A stretch of DNA of 43,750 nt from Candidatus Nanopelagicales bacterium (GCA_030728405.1 JANQZS010000023.1:1-43750), one strand, 5' to 3'. Counted from the first letter of the stretch, positions 26,169-35,109 are shown. Notes: generated by a model from the letters alone, not told the origin. Numbers and translations are program-made.

Positions 26169-27109
26169 GCCGATGGTTGTTGACCGGTGGTGCGGGTTAC
26201 ATCGGCGCGCACGTACTGCGAGCGCTGCAGGTAGCTGGCAATGATGTTGTTGTCTACGACGATTTGTCCACCGGCCTGGCCCAGCGAGTACCCAGCGACG
26301 TTCCCATGATCTGCGCCAGCGTGTTAGACCTCCCAGAACTCACGCGGGCAATGCGAGACCATCAGGTAGACGGTGTGATCCACCTGGCCGCAAAGAAGTC
26401 GGTAAGTGAATCCGTGGCACACCCGTTGCGTTACTACCGCGAAAACGTCGGTGGCATCAACACAGTTCTCCTCGCCATGGCTGAGGTTGGCGTTCGCCAT
26501 ATCGTGTATTCCTCCTCCGCCGCGGTTTACGGAGAACCGCCATGGTCACCGATCCGTGAGGACACTCCGTGTGCGCCGATTTCGCCCTACGGTGAAACGA
26601 AACTTATTGGCGAGTGGCAGGTGCGTGCCGCAGCAGAACCCCTTGACCTGTCCTGGGTGGCCCTGCGCTACTTCAACGTTGCGGGTGCCGTATCGGCAGA
26701 TCTTGCCGATACCAGCGTGGCCAATCTGGTTCCCCTGGTATTCGCGGCCATTGATGCCGGGGAACGGCCACTGGTTTTTGGCACCGACTATCCGACCCCG
26801 GATGGCTCGTGTATTCGCGATTACATTCATGTGGTGGATCTGGCTGATGCCCATGTGGCGGCCGCTGAGTACTGCCTGCGCGAACGTGCCCAGGACGTGT
26901 TCAACGTGGGCCGAGGCGATGGCGCTTCCGTATGGGAAGTGATGGCTGCCGTATCTGCGCAGGTGGGCCATGATGTTAATGCCGAAGCCGCACCACGTCG
27001 GGCAGGTGATGCGCCTGAACTTGTGGCATCGGTCGAACGCATCAACGCACAGCTTGGATGGCAGGCATCACGATCGTTGGCCGACATTGTTCGCAGGTCG
27101 CTAGAATAA
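26165..27109 (+). CDS. galE: UDP-glucose 4-epimerase-like (extended SDR)
   Basis: The 314-residue extended short-chain dehydrogenase has the NAD-binding LLTGGAGYIGAHVLRAL, YDDLSTG, HLAAKKSVSESV, the catalytic YSSSAAVYG Ser and SPYGETK Tyr/Lys, and YFNVAGA and DGSCIRDYIHVVDLADAH, the last typical of GalE. It interconverts UDP-glucose and UDP-galactose, feeding envelope glycans; other UDP-sugars are possible. The start is TTG 26165, overlapping the purC TGA as TTGA, so it is translationally coupled to the purine genes without an obvious metabolic link. The unknown 516-residue gene follows after 1-7 bp. Confidence 0.87.
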   Translation: MSRWLLTGGAGYIGAHVLRALQVAGNDVVVYDDLSTGLAQRVPSDVPMICASVLDLPELTRAMRDHQVDGVIHLAAKKSVSESVAHPLRYYRENVGGINTVLLAMAEVGVRHIVYSSSAAVYGEPPWSPIREDTPCAPISPYGETKLIGEWQVRAAAEPLDLSWVALRYFNVAGAVSADLADTSVANLVPLVFAAIDAGERPLVFGTDYPTPDGSCIRDYIHVVDLADAHVAAAEYCLRERAQDVFNVGRGDGASVWEVMAAVSAQVGHDVNAEAAPRRAGDAPELVASVERINAQLGWQASRSLADIVRRSLE

Positions 27110-27116
27110 AGTGACC

Positions 27117-28661
27117 ATGACCTCGGCAACGCCACCTCCGTCCCTCGGGGTTGTTCTACGTCCCGGCTCTGACGGGCGAGTGAGTTCTACGCGCATCGGC
27201 CAAGATGTTGTGGCTGTTGCCGCCGCGGCTGCGGATATGGATCTCAGTGATTGTGTCCGCGGGTATTCCCGCTGGCACCGCGACTACATTGAGGCTTACC
27301 GGGCATTGCTCACCTCTGCCGCCCACGACGCTCACGGTGCCGCGGCGATGTCCAAGGCCGGCGCTGAAGAGCTAATTCGTCAAGCAGGAATTCAAGACGA
27401 AGACGAAATGGTTTCGGTTGCCGAAGGTTTCAGCCGTCCGAATGAGCCGCTGTACGACACGCTAGTGGCCGGTGGGCAGGCCATGCGAGAGCGCGATTTT
27501 TCAGTGCCTTATCAAGGCCGGCGGCTCTTTGGCGACGAACTGCGCGCACAGTTGCATCGCTGGGTCGACCGTGGCATTGCCGAACCAAGTTTTGCTGAAG
27601 CGGTTGAGTTGGTGATGGATAACCCAGACTGGCTGGACCTCAGCGACGTAGATGTTGCGGTCATGGGTGCGGGTGCTGAGATGGGTCCTACCCGTTCACT
27701 ACTGCGCTGGGGTGCTCGCGTTCACGCCGTGGACCTGCCCAGACCTGCTCTGTGGCAACGACTTCTTGACACCACCCGGGTAACGGCCGGCACTTTGCAT
27801 TTACCCATCCAGCAAGGCACCATGCCATCGAAATGGCGCGACGGATATCGGTTAAATCTTGACGATGATGCACAAGCGGCTGCCCTCGCGGGGGCAGACC
27901 TACTGGGCAAAGCACCGCAGGTGCGCGACTGGTTCGCCCGCATCCAGCGACCCATGGTGGTGGGGAACTACACGTACGCCGATGGCGTGACGCACGTTCG
28001 GTTGTCTGTTGCGGCCGACGCGATTATGACCGACCTGGCCCAACGCTTCCTAGGTTCCACCATGGCCTATCTCGCCACACCGACCGATGTGTTTATGGTG
28101 CCTGAAGAGGCCGTCATTGAATCTCGCCGACGTTGGCAGCATCGCGGCGCTGGGCGGATGCTGCAGGCACCGTTGCGGTTGGCCCGACAATTCGCGCCCA
28201 ACTACCCAACGACGGTGACGACCACCACCGGGCGCATCGTGGGGGTTAACGATGCCCTCGTGCGTCAGCAGGGCCCCAACTATGCCTTGGCCAAGCGATT
28301 TCAGCGCTGGCGAGCAACGACATTGCGTGATCAAGGCCATCGAGTTTCTCTCAATATCGCACCGGCTACCCGCACAGAGTCGGTGGTGAAGAACAAGGCG
28401 CTTGCCGCTGCCTATGCCGGTGCGGGCCGATTTGGGGTGGAGGTGTTTGAACCGGCCACCTCGACCACCCTCATGGCGGCGTTGCTCGTTCATGACCTGC
28501 GCAATCCCGACGCGCCCGCTAATCCAGATGTCGTGCTCGATCATCCGCTAGACCTGTTCATTCAAGGGGCAAATCATGGTGGATTGTGGCGGGTGGCCTA
28601 CGCTCCACGCTCCATTCTTGGCATCGCGGCGCTCTTGGGCATGTTTGAGTCTCGCGCCTAA
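27117..28661 (+). CDS. Conserved protein of unknown function with a Rossmann-like glycine motif
   Basis: The product is 514 residues from ATG 27117, or 516 from GTG 27111; TAGAAT lies nine and three bases upstream of these. I do not recognise a named family. About residue 185-210 reads VAVMGAGAEMGPTRSLLRWGARVHAVDLPRP, a beta-alpha-beta dinucleotide-type motif followed by an acidic residue at the second strand end, as in NAD-binding proteins. Before it lies a helical region with SRWHRDYIEAYRALL. The C-terminal half has few hydrophobic stretches, except a possible helix at the very end (SILGIAALLGMF). There is no signal peptide. A dehydrogenase- or epimerase-like role is possible but unproved. 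It ends the purD-galE run; moaE begins 50 bp later. Confidence 0.6.
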   Translation: MTSATPPPSLGVVLRPGSDGRVSSTRIGQDVVAVAAAAADMDLSDCVRGYSRWHRDYIEAYRALLTSAAHDAHGAAAMSKAGAEELIRQAGIQDEDEMVSVAEGFSRPNEPLYDTLVAGGQAMRERDFSVPYQGRRLFGDELRAQLHRWVDRGIAEPSFAEAVELVMDNPDWLDLSDVDVAVMGAGAEMGPTRSLLRWGARVHAVDLPRPALWQRLLDTTRVTAGTLHLPIQQGTMPSKWRDGYRLNLDDDAQAAALAGADLLGKAPQVRDWFARIQRPMVVGNYTYADGVTHVRLSVAADAIMTDLAQRFLGSTMAYLATPTDVFMVPEEAVIESRRRWQHRGAGRMLQAPLRLARQFAPNYPTTVTTTTGRIVGVNDALVRQQGPNYALAKRFQRWRATTLRDQGHRVSLNIAPATRTESVVKNKALAAAYAGAGRFGVEVFEPATSTTLMAALLVHDLRNPDAPANPDVVLDHPLDLFIQGANHGGLWRVAYAPRSILGIAALLGMFESRA

Positions 28662-28699
28662 TTGTTGCCAGAGCGATGTTAGGTGAGGGAATTTGTGTC

Positions 28700-28705
28700 A
28701 ATAAT
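28700..28705 (+). promoter_or_regulatory. -10 element AATAAT of moaE (leaderless)
   Basis: AATAAT-N6-ATG is five of six matches to TATAAT at the same spacing seen elsewhere. It fixes the moaE start at 28712 and marks the beginning of the molybdenum cofactor run. Confidence 0.55.
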
Positions 28706-28711
28706 GACGAC

Positions 28712-29146
28712 ATGAATGACGACAGGGGCGTAATCCGGTTGGCTGAGATAACAGAGCGCGTCATCGAAACGACTTTCTTGGAAGCCCTCGTGTTCGACGC
28801 TAGGGCCGGAGCCATCGTGTCATTCAGTGGCAATGTCCGTGATCATGACCACGGACGATCCGTGCGCACCCTTTCCTATGAAGGTCACCCCTCTGCTCAA
28901 GCGGTGCTTACTGAGATTGCTGACGAAATTGAAGCGCGATTCGATGTGGTCAGGTTGGCCGTTTCTCACCGCATCGGTCCAATCCCGATGGGTGAGGCTG
29001 CCTTGGTCGCGGTCGTGGCCACCGTCCACCGAGGTGAAGCGTTTGCCGCCTGCGAAGAATTGGTGAACACCGTGAAAGAGAGACTTCCGGTGTGGAAGCA
29101 TCAAATCTTTACCGATGGAACTGAAGAATGGGTGAACTGCGCATGA
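28712..29146 (+). CDS. moaE: Molybdopterin synthase catalytic subunit
   Basis: The 144-residue large subunit transfers sulfur from the MoaD thiocarboxylate to precursor Z to make molybdopterin. Visible: GAIVSFSGNVRDHDHGR, TLSYEGHPSA, AVSHRIGPIPMGEAALVAVV, HRGEAFAACEELVNTVKERLPVWKHQ with the active-site lysines. WKHQ in place of the common WKKE also occurs in actinobacterial MoaE2. The ORF-track start 28676 adds 12 unlikely residues; ATG 28712 has an ideal -10 six bases upstream. The stop overlaps moaA at ATGA. It serves the CO dehydrogenase encoded just downstream. Confidence 0.94.
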   Translation: MNDDRGVIRLAEITERVIETTFLEALVFDARAGAIVSFSGNVRDHDHGRSVRTLSYEGHPSAQAVLTEIADEIEARFDVVRLAVSHRIGPIPMGEAALVAVVATVHRGEAFAACEELVNTVKERLPVWKHQIFTDGTEEWVNCA

Positions 29147-30189
29147 GTACCGACCTAGGTATGCCCACCCCGGCTCTTGGCGAGGCCACCGGATCGCTCG
29201 TGGACAGCTACGGACGTGTCCACCGTGATCTGCGCGTGTCGGTGACCGATAGGTGCAACCTGCGGTGCACATATTGCATGCCACCTGATTTCGCCGATTG
29301 GATGCCCGGTGATCACCTGCTCAGCATCGATGAACTCATGACGGTGATTGAGGTGGCTATCTCGCAGGGGATCGAAAGTATTCGACTCACCGGCGGTGAG
29401 CCGCTGATCCGTCCCGACATCGTGGACATCGTCGCGCGCATCAATGCACTCCCGCAACCGCCTCGCATCACCTTGACCACCAATGCGCTGCGACTGGCGA
29501 GCATGGCCCAACCCCTTGCCGACGCGGGGCTGGAGCGAGTCAACATCAGTCTTGACACCCTCGACGCCGATCGATTCACCAAGTTGACATTTCGAAATCG
29601 CTTCACCGATGTGATCGCCGGAATCGATGCTGCCCTGGCCGCTGGCCTCAATCCGGTCAAGGTGAACACGGTGCTGATGCGGGGCATCAATGACGATGAA
29701 GCAATCGCCATGCTGCGTCACTCCCTCGACAATGGCTGGCATCTTCGGTTCATCGAGCAGATGCCGCTGGACGCCCAAGGTTCCTGGGATCGCGAACAGA
29801 TGGTGACGGCCGAAGAGATCCATGAACTTCTCGAATCTGAGTTCACCTTGACCCCGAAGCCCGGACGCGGATCTGCCCCGGCAGAGGAGTTCGTGGTTGA
29901 TGAGGGCCCCGGCACCGTGGGCATCATTGCCAGTGTGAGTAAACCGTTTTGCTCCGCGTGTGACCGTCTTCGACTCACCGCCGATGGCCAACTCAGGAAC
30001 TGCCTTTTTGCCCGGGATGAAACGGACATCCGCGCTACACTGCGCGATGCAACCATGTCTGAGGCAGACCGCAGGGAACGCATCGCCGGGCTGTTCGCGC
30101 AGTCAACAATGGCTAAATTGCCCGGCCACGGCATCAACGACCCTTCATTTATTCAGCCGGATCGCCCCATGAGCGCGATTGGCGGCTGA
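29143..30189 (+). CDS. moaA: GTP 3',8-cyclase MoaA (radical SAM)
   Basis: The 348-residue enzyme converts GTP to 3',8-cyclo-GTP, the first step of molybdenum cofactor synthesis. The radical SAM cluster motif is C38-x3-C42-x2-C45 (CNLRCTYC). The second 4Fe-4S cluster that binds GTP uses C270, C273 and C287 (FCSACDRLRLTADGQLRNC). RLTGGEP binds SAM, and the C-terminus ends in the functional Gly-Gly tail (SAIGG). ATG 29143 overlaps the moaE stop (ATGA); the ORF-track start five codons earlier is less likely. MoaC, its usual partner, is not in this window. Confidence 0.96.
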   Translation: MSTDLGMPTPALGEATGSLVDSYGRVHRDLRVSVTDRCNLRCTYCMPPDFADWMPGDHLLSIDELMTVIEVAISQGIESIRLTGGEPLIRPDIVDIVARINALPQPPRITLTTNALRLASMAQPLADAGLERVNISLDTLDADRFTKLTFRNRFTDVIAGIDAALAAGLNPVKVNTVLMRGINDDEAIAMLRHSLDNGWHLRFIEQMPLDAQGSWDREQMVTAEEIHELLESEFTLTPKPGRGSAPAEEFVVDEGPGTVGIIASVSKPFCSACDRLRLTADGQLRNCLFARDETDIRATLRDATMSEADRRERIAGLFAQSTMAKLPGHGINDPSFIQPDRPMSAIGG

Positions 30190-30190
30190 A

Positions 30191-30430
30191 ATGTCGGCCG
30201 AGGTGCACTTCTTCGCAGCCGCCCGAGCCGCCGTGGGAGCTTCGGTTCTCCAGGTGCCACCAGGAACTCTCAACAACGTGCTCAATCGCGTTGAGGCGGA
30301 AAATCCCGGTTTCGCCACGGTGCGCCCCCAGTGTTCCTTCCTGATCGATGGCATCGCCTCGTTAGATCCAGAGCAGAGCGTGGACGATGGGGCCCGGCTA
30401 GATGTGCTGCCCCCCTTTGCCGGTGGCTGA
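30191..30430 (+). CDS. moaD: Molybdopterin synthase sulfur-carrier subunit
   Basis: The 79-residue ubiquitin-like protein ends in FAGG, the C-terminal Gly-Gly that is adenylated and thiocarboxylated before sulfur transfer in the MoaD-MoaE complex. The beta-grasp pattern is VHFFAAARAAVG, then LNNVLNRVEAENPGF and DPEQSVDDGARLDVLPPFAGG. ATG 30191 starts one base after the moaA stop. The TTG at 30179 used by the ORF track would overlap moaA. A 174-bp gap with its own promoter signal separates it from coxG. Confidence 0.92.
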   Translation: MSAEVHFFAAARAAVGASVLQVPPGTLNNVLNRVEAENPGFATVRPQCSFLIDGIASLDPEQSVDDGARLDVLPPFAGG

Positions 30431-30604
30431 GACCCCTCAACGCCCTTGAGAAAGCCCCGGTACGACTGCGGATAAGTGGGATCGGTCAATTTCGCTAATG
30501 CTCCCCCGACGTCTAGTCAGCGCATGTAGGGTTAGTAAAAATTGTTCGATGTATTTTTTCATTGCTGCAGCACCTAACCCCATACTGCTTTTCGCGGAGG
30601 ATTT
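30431..30604 (+). promoter_or_regulatory. Intergenic region with candidate cox promoter
   Basis: An AT-rich patch (30535-30560, attgttcgatgtattttttc) stands out from the GC-rich surroundings. CATACT at 30581-30586 is a plausible -10; transcription would begin near 30593, giving a short leader with the strong ribosome site GCGGAGG (30594-30600) before the coxG GTG. A short stem CTCAA/TTGAG follows moaD but has no T-tract. I see no known riboswitch motif. Confidence 0.4.
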
Positions 30605-31270
30605 GTGGAACTAGAAAATACCTTTGTCGTCCCCGCCGATATGGACACGGCCTGGAAAACACTTCTTGACGTGGAAGCCATCGCTCCGTGCATGCCAGGG
30701 GCAACGCTGACCTCATTCGATGGCGATAACTTTGCCGCGACCGTGAAGGTGAAGCTTGGTCCGGTCACCATGAACTTCGCTGGTGAAGGCTCTTTTGTTT
30801 TGATCGACGACTCCACTCACACCGCCAAGATTGATGCCACGGGCAAGGAAACCAAGGGGGCGGGCACCGCCGGGGCGAAGGTAACCGCCACACTCACCGA
30901 AGAGAGCCCTACCACCACTCGTGCAACGATTATCACGGACTTGACGGTGACCGGTAAGGCCGCGCAGTTTGGCCGAGGAGTGATGGCTGATGTGTCCAAG
31001 CGACTTATCGGCCAGTTCGCTGACAACCTGGAGAAAGTCATCGTGGCTCGTCAGTCACCCTCAGTTGAAGAACCAGCCGATGCAGCACCGGCAGCGGGTC
31101 AACCGGTGGCTGCTCCCAACCCGGCCAGTCCGGCTCCGCAATTGAATAACGACGCGCTAGATCTGGGCAACGCGGCTTTGGTTCCAGTGCTGAAAAGAGT
31201 GATTCCCGTGCTGGTCGGCGTTGCGTTCGTGGGCGTCGTCATCTGGTGGGTCGCCCGTCGTCGACGTTAG
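30605..31270 (+). CDS. coxG: CO dehydrogenase accessory protein CoxG (SRPBCC, membrane-anchored)
   Basis: The 221-residue protein has an SRPBCC/CoxG lipid-binding fold in residues 1-150 (FVVPADMDTAWKTLLDVEAIAPCMPGA, KVKLGPVTMNFAGEG, GRGVMADVSKRLI). A Pro/Ala-rich linker follows (about 150-185), then one C-terminal transmembrane helix (PVLVGVAFVGVVIWWV) ending in RRRR. It is therefore anchored with its globular domain in the cytosol. CoxG proteins recruit the CO dehydrogenase to the membrane and have been proposed to deliver quinone to it. The GTG follows GCGGAGG by four bases. It is the first gene of the cox operon, 29 bp before coxM. Confidence 0.92.
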   Translation: MELENTFVVPADMDTAWKTLLDVEAIAPCMPGATLTSFDGDNFAATVKVKLGPVTMNFAGEGSFVLIDDSTHTAKIDATGKETKGAGTAGAKVTATLTEESPTTTRATIITDLTVTGKAAQFGRGVMADVSKRLIGQFADNLEKVIVARQSPSVEEPADAAPAAGQPVAAPNPASPAPQLNNDALDLGNAALVPVLKRVIPVLVGVAFVGVVIWWVARRRR

Positions 31271-31299
31271 GTAGAACACTTCAGAAGAAGGGAAAAAGA

Positions 31300-32169
31300 A
31301 TGCAAACACCAGCTCCCACGGACTATGTGCGGGCAACTTCGGTTTCACATGCCATTAGTTTGCTCGAAGAACATGGCGAGGAGTCTCGAATTCTGGCCGG
31401 CGGTCACAGTCTGCTGCCCATGATGAAGTTGCGCATCGCCCGTCCAGAGATGCTTATCGACATCAATGAACTTGATGAACTACGCGGCATTCGAGTTGAT
31501 GGCGATGAACTCGTGCTCGGCGCCATGGTCACCCACCGCGAGGTGTTGGAGTCACCAGTGCTGTTCGAGCACTACGCGATCTTCCGCGAATGCGAAAAGG
31601 TAATTGCTGATCCCCTCGTGCGCAACCGCGGCACGGTAGGTGGATCTATGTGCCAGGCAGATCCATCCGAAGATCTCTCTGCCGTTGGGTCTGCGCTGAG
31701 GGGATCCGTGGTGATCCAGGGGGCATCAGGGACTCGGACTGTGCCGCTGCGGGAATTCCACGAGGGACCGTATGAGACACAGGTTGAACCGGCTGAGATT
31801 ATGACGGAGGTTCGCTTCCCTATTCGTCCAGGCGCTGGAAGCGCCTACGAGAAAGTGGAGCGGCGAGTCGGTGACTGGCCGGTCTGTTCGGCCGGTGTCT
31901 ATGTCGTTGTTTCTGACGGACTCGTCACCGACTGTGGAATCGGACTCACCGCCGTCAGCGCTGAGCATTTCTGTGCACCTGCTGCCGAGGCGTTCTTGAT
32001 CGGCAAGGCCCCCACGGAGGACAATCTTCGTTCAGCCGCCCAGTTAGCCGCCGACGCTGCTGATCCGTCCTCAGATCAGCGTGGACCTGCTGACTACAAG
32101 AAGCACCTTGCCAATGAACTCACGTATCGCGCTTTAGTCCGCGCCGCTGCTGCAAGCCAGGGAGCATGA
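31300..32169 (+). CDS. coxM: CO dehydrogenase medium subunit (FAD)
   Basis: The 289-residue flavoprotein subunit of the molybdenum hydroxylase takes electrons from the 2Fe-2S centres. FAD-binding motifs are AGGHSLLPMMKLR at 33-45 and TVGGS at 112-116 followed by DPSEDL, both standard for CoxM/xanthine-dehydrogenase FAD domains. The C-terminal CO_deh_flav_C domain includes YEKVERRVGDWPVC. The ORF track starts 18 codons upstream inside coxG; ATG 31300 has AAGAAGGG as ribosome site. The stop is one base before coxS, with ATGACATG across the junction. Confidence 0.95.
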   Translation: MQTPAPTDYVRATSVSHAISLLEEHGEESRILAGGHSLLPMMKLRIARPEMLIDINELDELRGIRVDGDELVLGAMVTHREVLESPVLFEHYAIFRECEKVIADPLVRNRGTVGGSMCQADPSEDLSAVGSALRGSVVIQGASGTRTVPLREFHEGPYETQVEPAEIMTEVRFPIRPGAGSAYEKVERRVGDWPVCSAGVYVVVSDGLVTDCGIGLTAVSAEHFCAPAAEAFLIGKAPTEDNLRSAAQLAADAADPSSDQRGPADYKKHLANELTYRALVRAAAASQGA

Positions 32170-32170
32170 C

Positions 32171-32650
32171 ATGCAGGTATCGATGAACATAAACGGCGAG
32201 CCGGTCACCGCCGATATTGAAGCACGTAAACTACTGGTGCACTTCATTCGTGAGGATGCCGGTCTGCGTGGCACTCACTGGGGATGCGATACCTCCAATT
32301 GTGGGACGTGCACTGTGTGGGTTGACGGCGAAGCGGTGAAGAGTTGCACGGTCTTGGCGGCGCAGGCAGACGGTCACGAAGTGCGAACCGTCGAAGGGCT
32401 TGAAGGTGCCGATGGCCTTGATCCTGTTCAGCAGGGATTCATCGAGTGTCACGGTCTGCAGTGTGGGTTTTGCACTCCGGGGATGCTGATGACGGCACGT
32501 TGGTTCCTTGACCGGAATCCGAGTCCGACGAAAGATGAGATTCGCGAAGCAATCTCGGGCCAGATCTGTCGGTGCACGGGTTACAAGAACATTGTTGACG
32601 CGATCCATTGGGCTGCAGAGCATCCCCGGACGAATGAGGTAACCGCATGA
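32171..32650 (+). CDS. coxS: CO dehydrogenase small subunit (two 2Fe-2S clusters)
   Basis: The 159-residue iron-sulfur subunit passes electrons from the Mo-Cu site to FAD. The plant-type ferredoxin cluster uses C39, C44, C47 and C59 (CDTSNCGTC...C). The second, helical-domain cluster uses C98, C101, C133 and C135 (CGFC...CRC). Length fits the family. The stop overlaps the coxL ATG (ATGA), so S and L are translationally coupled, in keeping with a fixed subunit ratio. Confidence 0.97.
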   Translation: MQVSMNINGEPVTADIEARKLLVHFIREDAGLRGTHWGCDTSNCGTCTVWVDGEAVKSCTVLAAQADGHEVRTVEGLEGADGLDPVQQGFIECHGLQCGFCTPGMLMTARWFLDRNPSPTKDEIREAISGQICRCTGYKNIVDAIHWAAEHPRTNEVTA

Positions 32651-35094
32651 CCGCTGTTGAGGAAGTTCCCCTGAGCCCTGCTGGAAACCCCATCGGTTTC
32701 GGCAACATGAAGCGTGTTGAGGATCAACGTTTTGTGCGCGGTCAGGGCAACTACGTCGATGATGTAAGCCTCCCCGGCATGGTGCATGGAGCAATTTTGC
32801 GTAGCCCTTTCGCCCATGCGCGAATAAATGGAATTGACACATCGAGAGCCGAGCAGTTGCCAGGTGTTCTCGCCGTGATCACCGGAAAGGTCCTCGAGGG
32901 CATCCCACGACCAGATCTGCTGGGCGACAACTTTGCCTGGATGCCCACGCTTTCTTATGACACGCAGGCGGTCCTGGCCACCGACAAGGTGCGTTTTCAG
33001 GGTCAGGAGGTGGCATTTGTTATCGCCACCGATCGTTACATTGCAAAGGATGCTCTAGAACTCATTGACGTCGACTACGAACCGCTTGAACCGGTGATGG
33101 ATGCCAAGCGCGCCATGGAACCTGGCGCGCCCATTATCCGTGATGACAAAGGTCAGCAAGACAACAGCATCACCGACGTTCATGGCCATAAGGACTGGGA
33201 GTCAGGCAATGCCATCGGCACCGCCGAAGCGATCGCTGCAGCTCAGGCCGACCCTGATTGCGTGGTTGTGACGCAGGAGGTCATGTACCCACGCGTTCAC
33301 CCTGCACCCATGGAGACGTGTGGCTCAGTTGCATTCCTGGACAAGGTGACCGGGCAGTTAACGCTGTACACCACCAGTCAGGCACCCCACGCCCACCGTA
33401 CGGTTTACGCGATGGTGGCGGGTCTACCCGAGCACAAAATTCGCGTGATCAGCCCCGATATCGGCGGCGGTTTCGGGAACAAGGTCGGCATTTATCCCGG
33501 CTACGTCCTGTCGATTGTGGGATCCATCGTTACCGGTAAGCCGGTGAAGTGGATGGAGGACCGCAACGAGAACCTCACCTCGACATCCTTCGCACGCGAT
33601 TACCACATGACGGGCACGATCGCGGCGACCAAGGAGGGTAAAATCTTGGCGGTGGACGTCGACGTCCTCGCCGATCACGGTGCGTTCAATGGGGTGGCCC
33701 AGCCGACAAACTATCCGGCCGGCTTTTTTCACATTTTTTCCGGTTCCTACGACTATCCGAACGCGCACTGCAAGGTCACGCCGGTGTACACGAATAAGGC
33801 GCCCGGTGGCGTTGCCTATGCCTGTTCGTTCCGGATCACCGAGGCGGTCTATTTGATCGAGCGCCTCGTCGATTGCCTCGCAGCGGAATTAGGCATGGAT
33901 CCGGCAGAACTTCGGCTGAAGAACCTGCTCCGGCCCGAACAGTTCCCGTATACCTCGCCCACCGGCTGGGTCTATGACTCAGGCCAATATGAAAATACAA
34001 TGCGCCTCGCACTGGAAATGGCCGACTATGACCAGTTGCGTCGGGAGCAAGCGGAGAAACGTGCCCGAGGGGAATACATGGGTATTGGCCTGTCGTTCTT
34101 TACCGAGGGCGTAGGTGCTGGACCGCGTAAAGATATGGATATTTTGGGCCTAGGAATGGCTGACGGCATCGAGTTGCGTGTGCATCCAACCGGCAAGGCC
34201 GTGTTGCGTTTGTCGGTGCAGTCTCAAGGTCAGGCGCATGAAACAACGTATGCGCAAATCGTTGCGCACGAGTTGGGGATTCCGCCTGAGGACATTGAGG
34301 TCGTGCATGGAGACACAGACCAGACACCCTTTGGTCTTGGGACCTATGGATCGCGATCGACTCCGGTGTCGGGCGCAGCGGCGGCCGTGGTGTCCCGCAA
34401 GGTTAAGGACAAGGCACGCCAGATTGCAGCTGCAGCTCTTGAGTGTTCCCCAGACGACCTGGAATGGCAGTTGGGTCAGTGGCACGTTAAGGGCGATCCA
34501 GAGCGCGCGAAAACCATTCAAGAAATTGCTCTACTTTCGCATGGATCGTTGGAATTGCCCGACGGTGTTGAGGGACACCTTGAAGCCACGACCGTCTACA
34601 ATCCGCCAAACCTCACCTACCCGTATGGCTGCTACGTCTGCGTGGTTGATGTCGACCCCGGTACCGGTCAGGTGAAGGTTCGCCGGTTCATCGCGGTTGA
34701 TGATTGCGGCACACGAATTAATCCGATGGTGGTGGAGGGCCAGGTACACGGTGGGATAGCCGATGGCATTGGCATGGCGCTGATGGAACTCATCGCTTTT
34801 GACGAGGACGGCAACTGCCTCGGCGGGTCATTCATGGACTATTTGCTGCCCACGTCAATGGAGTGCCCCGATTATGAATTGGGTGAAACGGTCACTCCTT
34901 CTCCGCATCACCCCATTGGCGCAAAAGGCGTTGGCGAGTCAGCCACGGTGGGTTCTCCGCCGGCTGTCGTGAACGCCGTGATTGATGCCATCAGTCCATT
35001 CGGGGTCCGCCACGCAGATATGCCGTTGACACCGGCCAATGTGTGGCGGGCAATTCAGGGACGTCCGGTTCGCGTCGATATGGCCGTTGAGTAG
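32647..35094 (+). CDS. coxL: CO dehydrogenase large subunit, form I (Mo-Cu active site)
   Basis: The 815-residue catalytic subunit oxidises CO to CO2. The active-site loop reads AYACSFR at residues 390-396, the form I signature AYXCSFR; form II enzymes have AYRGAGR. C393 corresponds to the Cys that binds copper in the Mo-S-Cu centre. IGGGFGNK (272-279), GTYGSRSTPVSG and the Glu in KGVGESATVG (E764) also match the molybdenum cofactor and base positions. Length is normal for form I (about 800-815). It follows coxS by ATGA overlap, and coxF follows 15 bp later. Upstream moa genes and downstream mog supply its cofactor. Confidence 0.97.
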   Translation: MTAVEEVPLSPAGNPIGFGNMKRVEDQRFVRGQGNYVDDVSLPGMVHGAILRSPFAHARINGIDTSRAEQLPGVLAVITGKVLEGIPRPDLLGDNFAWMPTLSYDTQAVLATDKVRFQGQEVAFVIATDRYIAKDALELIDVDYEPLEPVMDAKRAMEPGAPIIRDDKGQQDNSITDVHGHKDWESGNAIGTAEAIAAAQADPDCVVVTQEVMYPRVHPAPMETCGSVAFLDKVTGQLTLYTTSQAPHAHRTVYAMVAGLPEHKIRVISPDIGGGFGNKVGIYPGYVLSIVGSIVTGKPVKWMEDRNENLTSTSFARDYHMTGTIAATKEGKILAVDVDVLADHGAFNGVAQPTNYPAGFFHIFSGSYDYPNAHCKVTPVYTNKAPGGVAYACSFRITEAVYLIERLVDCLAAELGMDPAELRLKNLLRPEQFPYTSPTGWVYDSGQYENTMRLALEMADYDQLRREQAEKRARGEYMGIGLSFFTEGVGAGPRKDMDILGLGMADGIELRVHPTGKAVLRLSVQSQGQAHETTYAQIVAHELGIPPEDIEVVHGDTDQTPFGLGTYGSRSTPVSGAAAAVVSRKVKDKARQIAAAALECSPDDLEWQLGQWHVKGDPERAKTIQEIALLSHGSLELPDGVEGHLEATTVYNPPNLTYPYGCYVCVVDVDPGTGQVKVRRFIAVDDCGTRINPMVVEGQVHGGIADGIGMALMELIAFDEDGNCLGGSFMDYLLPTSMECPDYELGETVTPSPHHPIGAKGVGESATVGSPPAVVNAVIDAISPFGVRHADMPLTPANVWRAIQGRPVRVDMAVE

Positions 35095-35097
35095 ACG

Positions 35098-35103
35098 GAT
35101 ACT
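35098..35103 (+). promoter_or_regulatory. Possible -10 element GATACT upstream of coxF
   Basis: GATACT-N6-ATG shows leaderless spacing just after the coxL stop. It could give an internal promoter for the maturation genes coxF-D-E. The first base deviates from TANNNT, so this is tentative. Confidence 0.3.
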
Positions 35104-35109
35104 TTCGCA

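Noticed and set aside
29155-29991. 278-residue minus-strand ORF within moaA
   Set aside because: Shadow of moaA; the plus-strand reading carries all cluster cysteines.
30431-30604. Molybdenum cofactor riboswitch before coxG
   Set aside because: No extended conserved stem architecture is visible; the region is mainly AT-rich promoter-like sequence.
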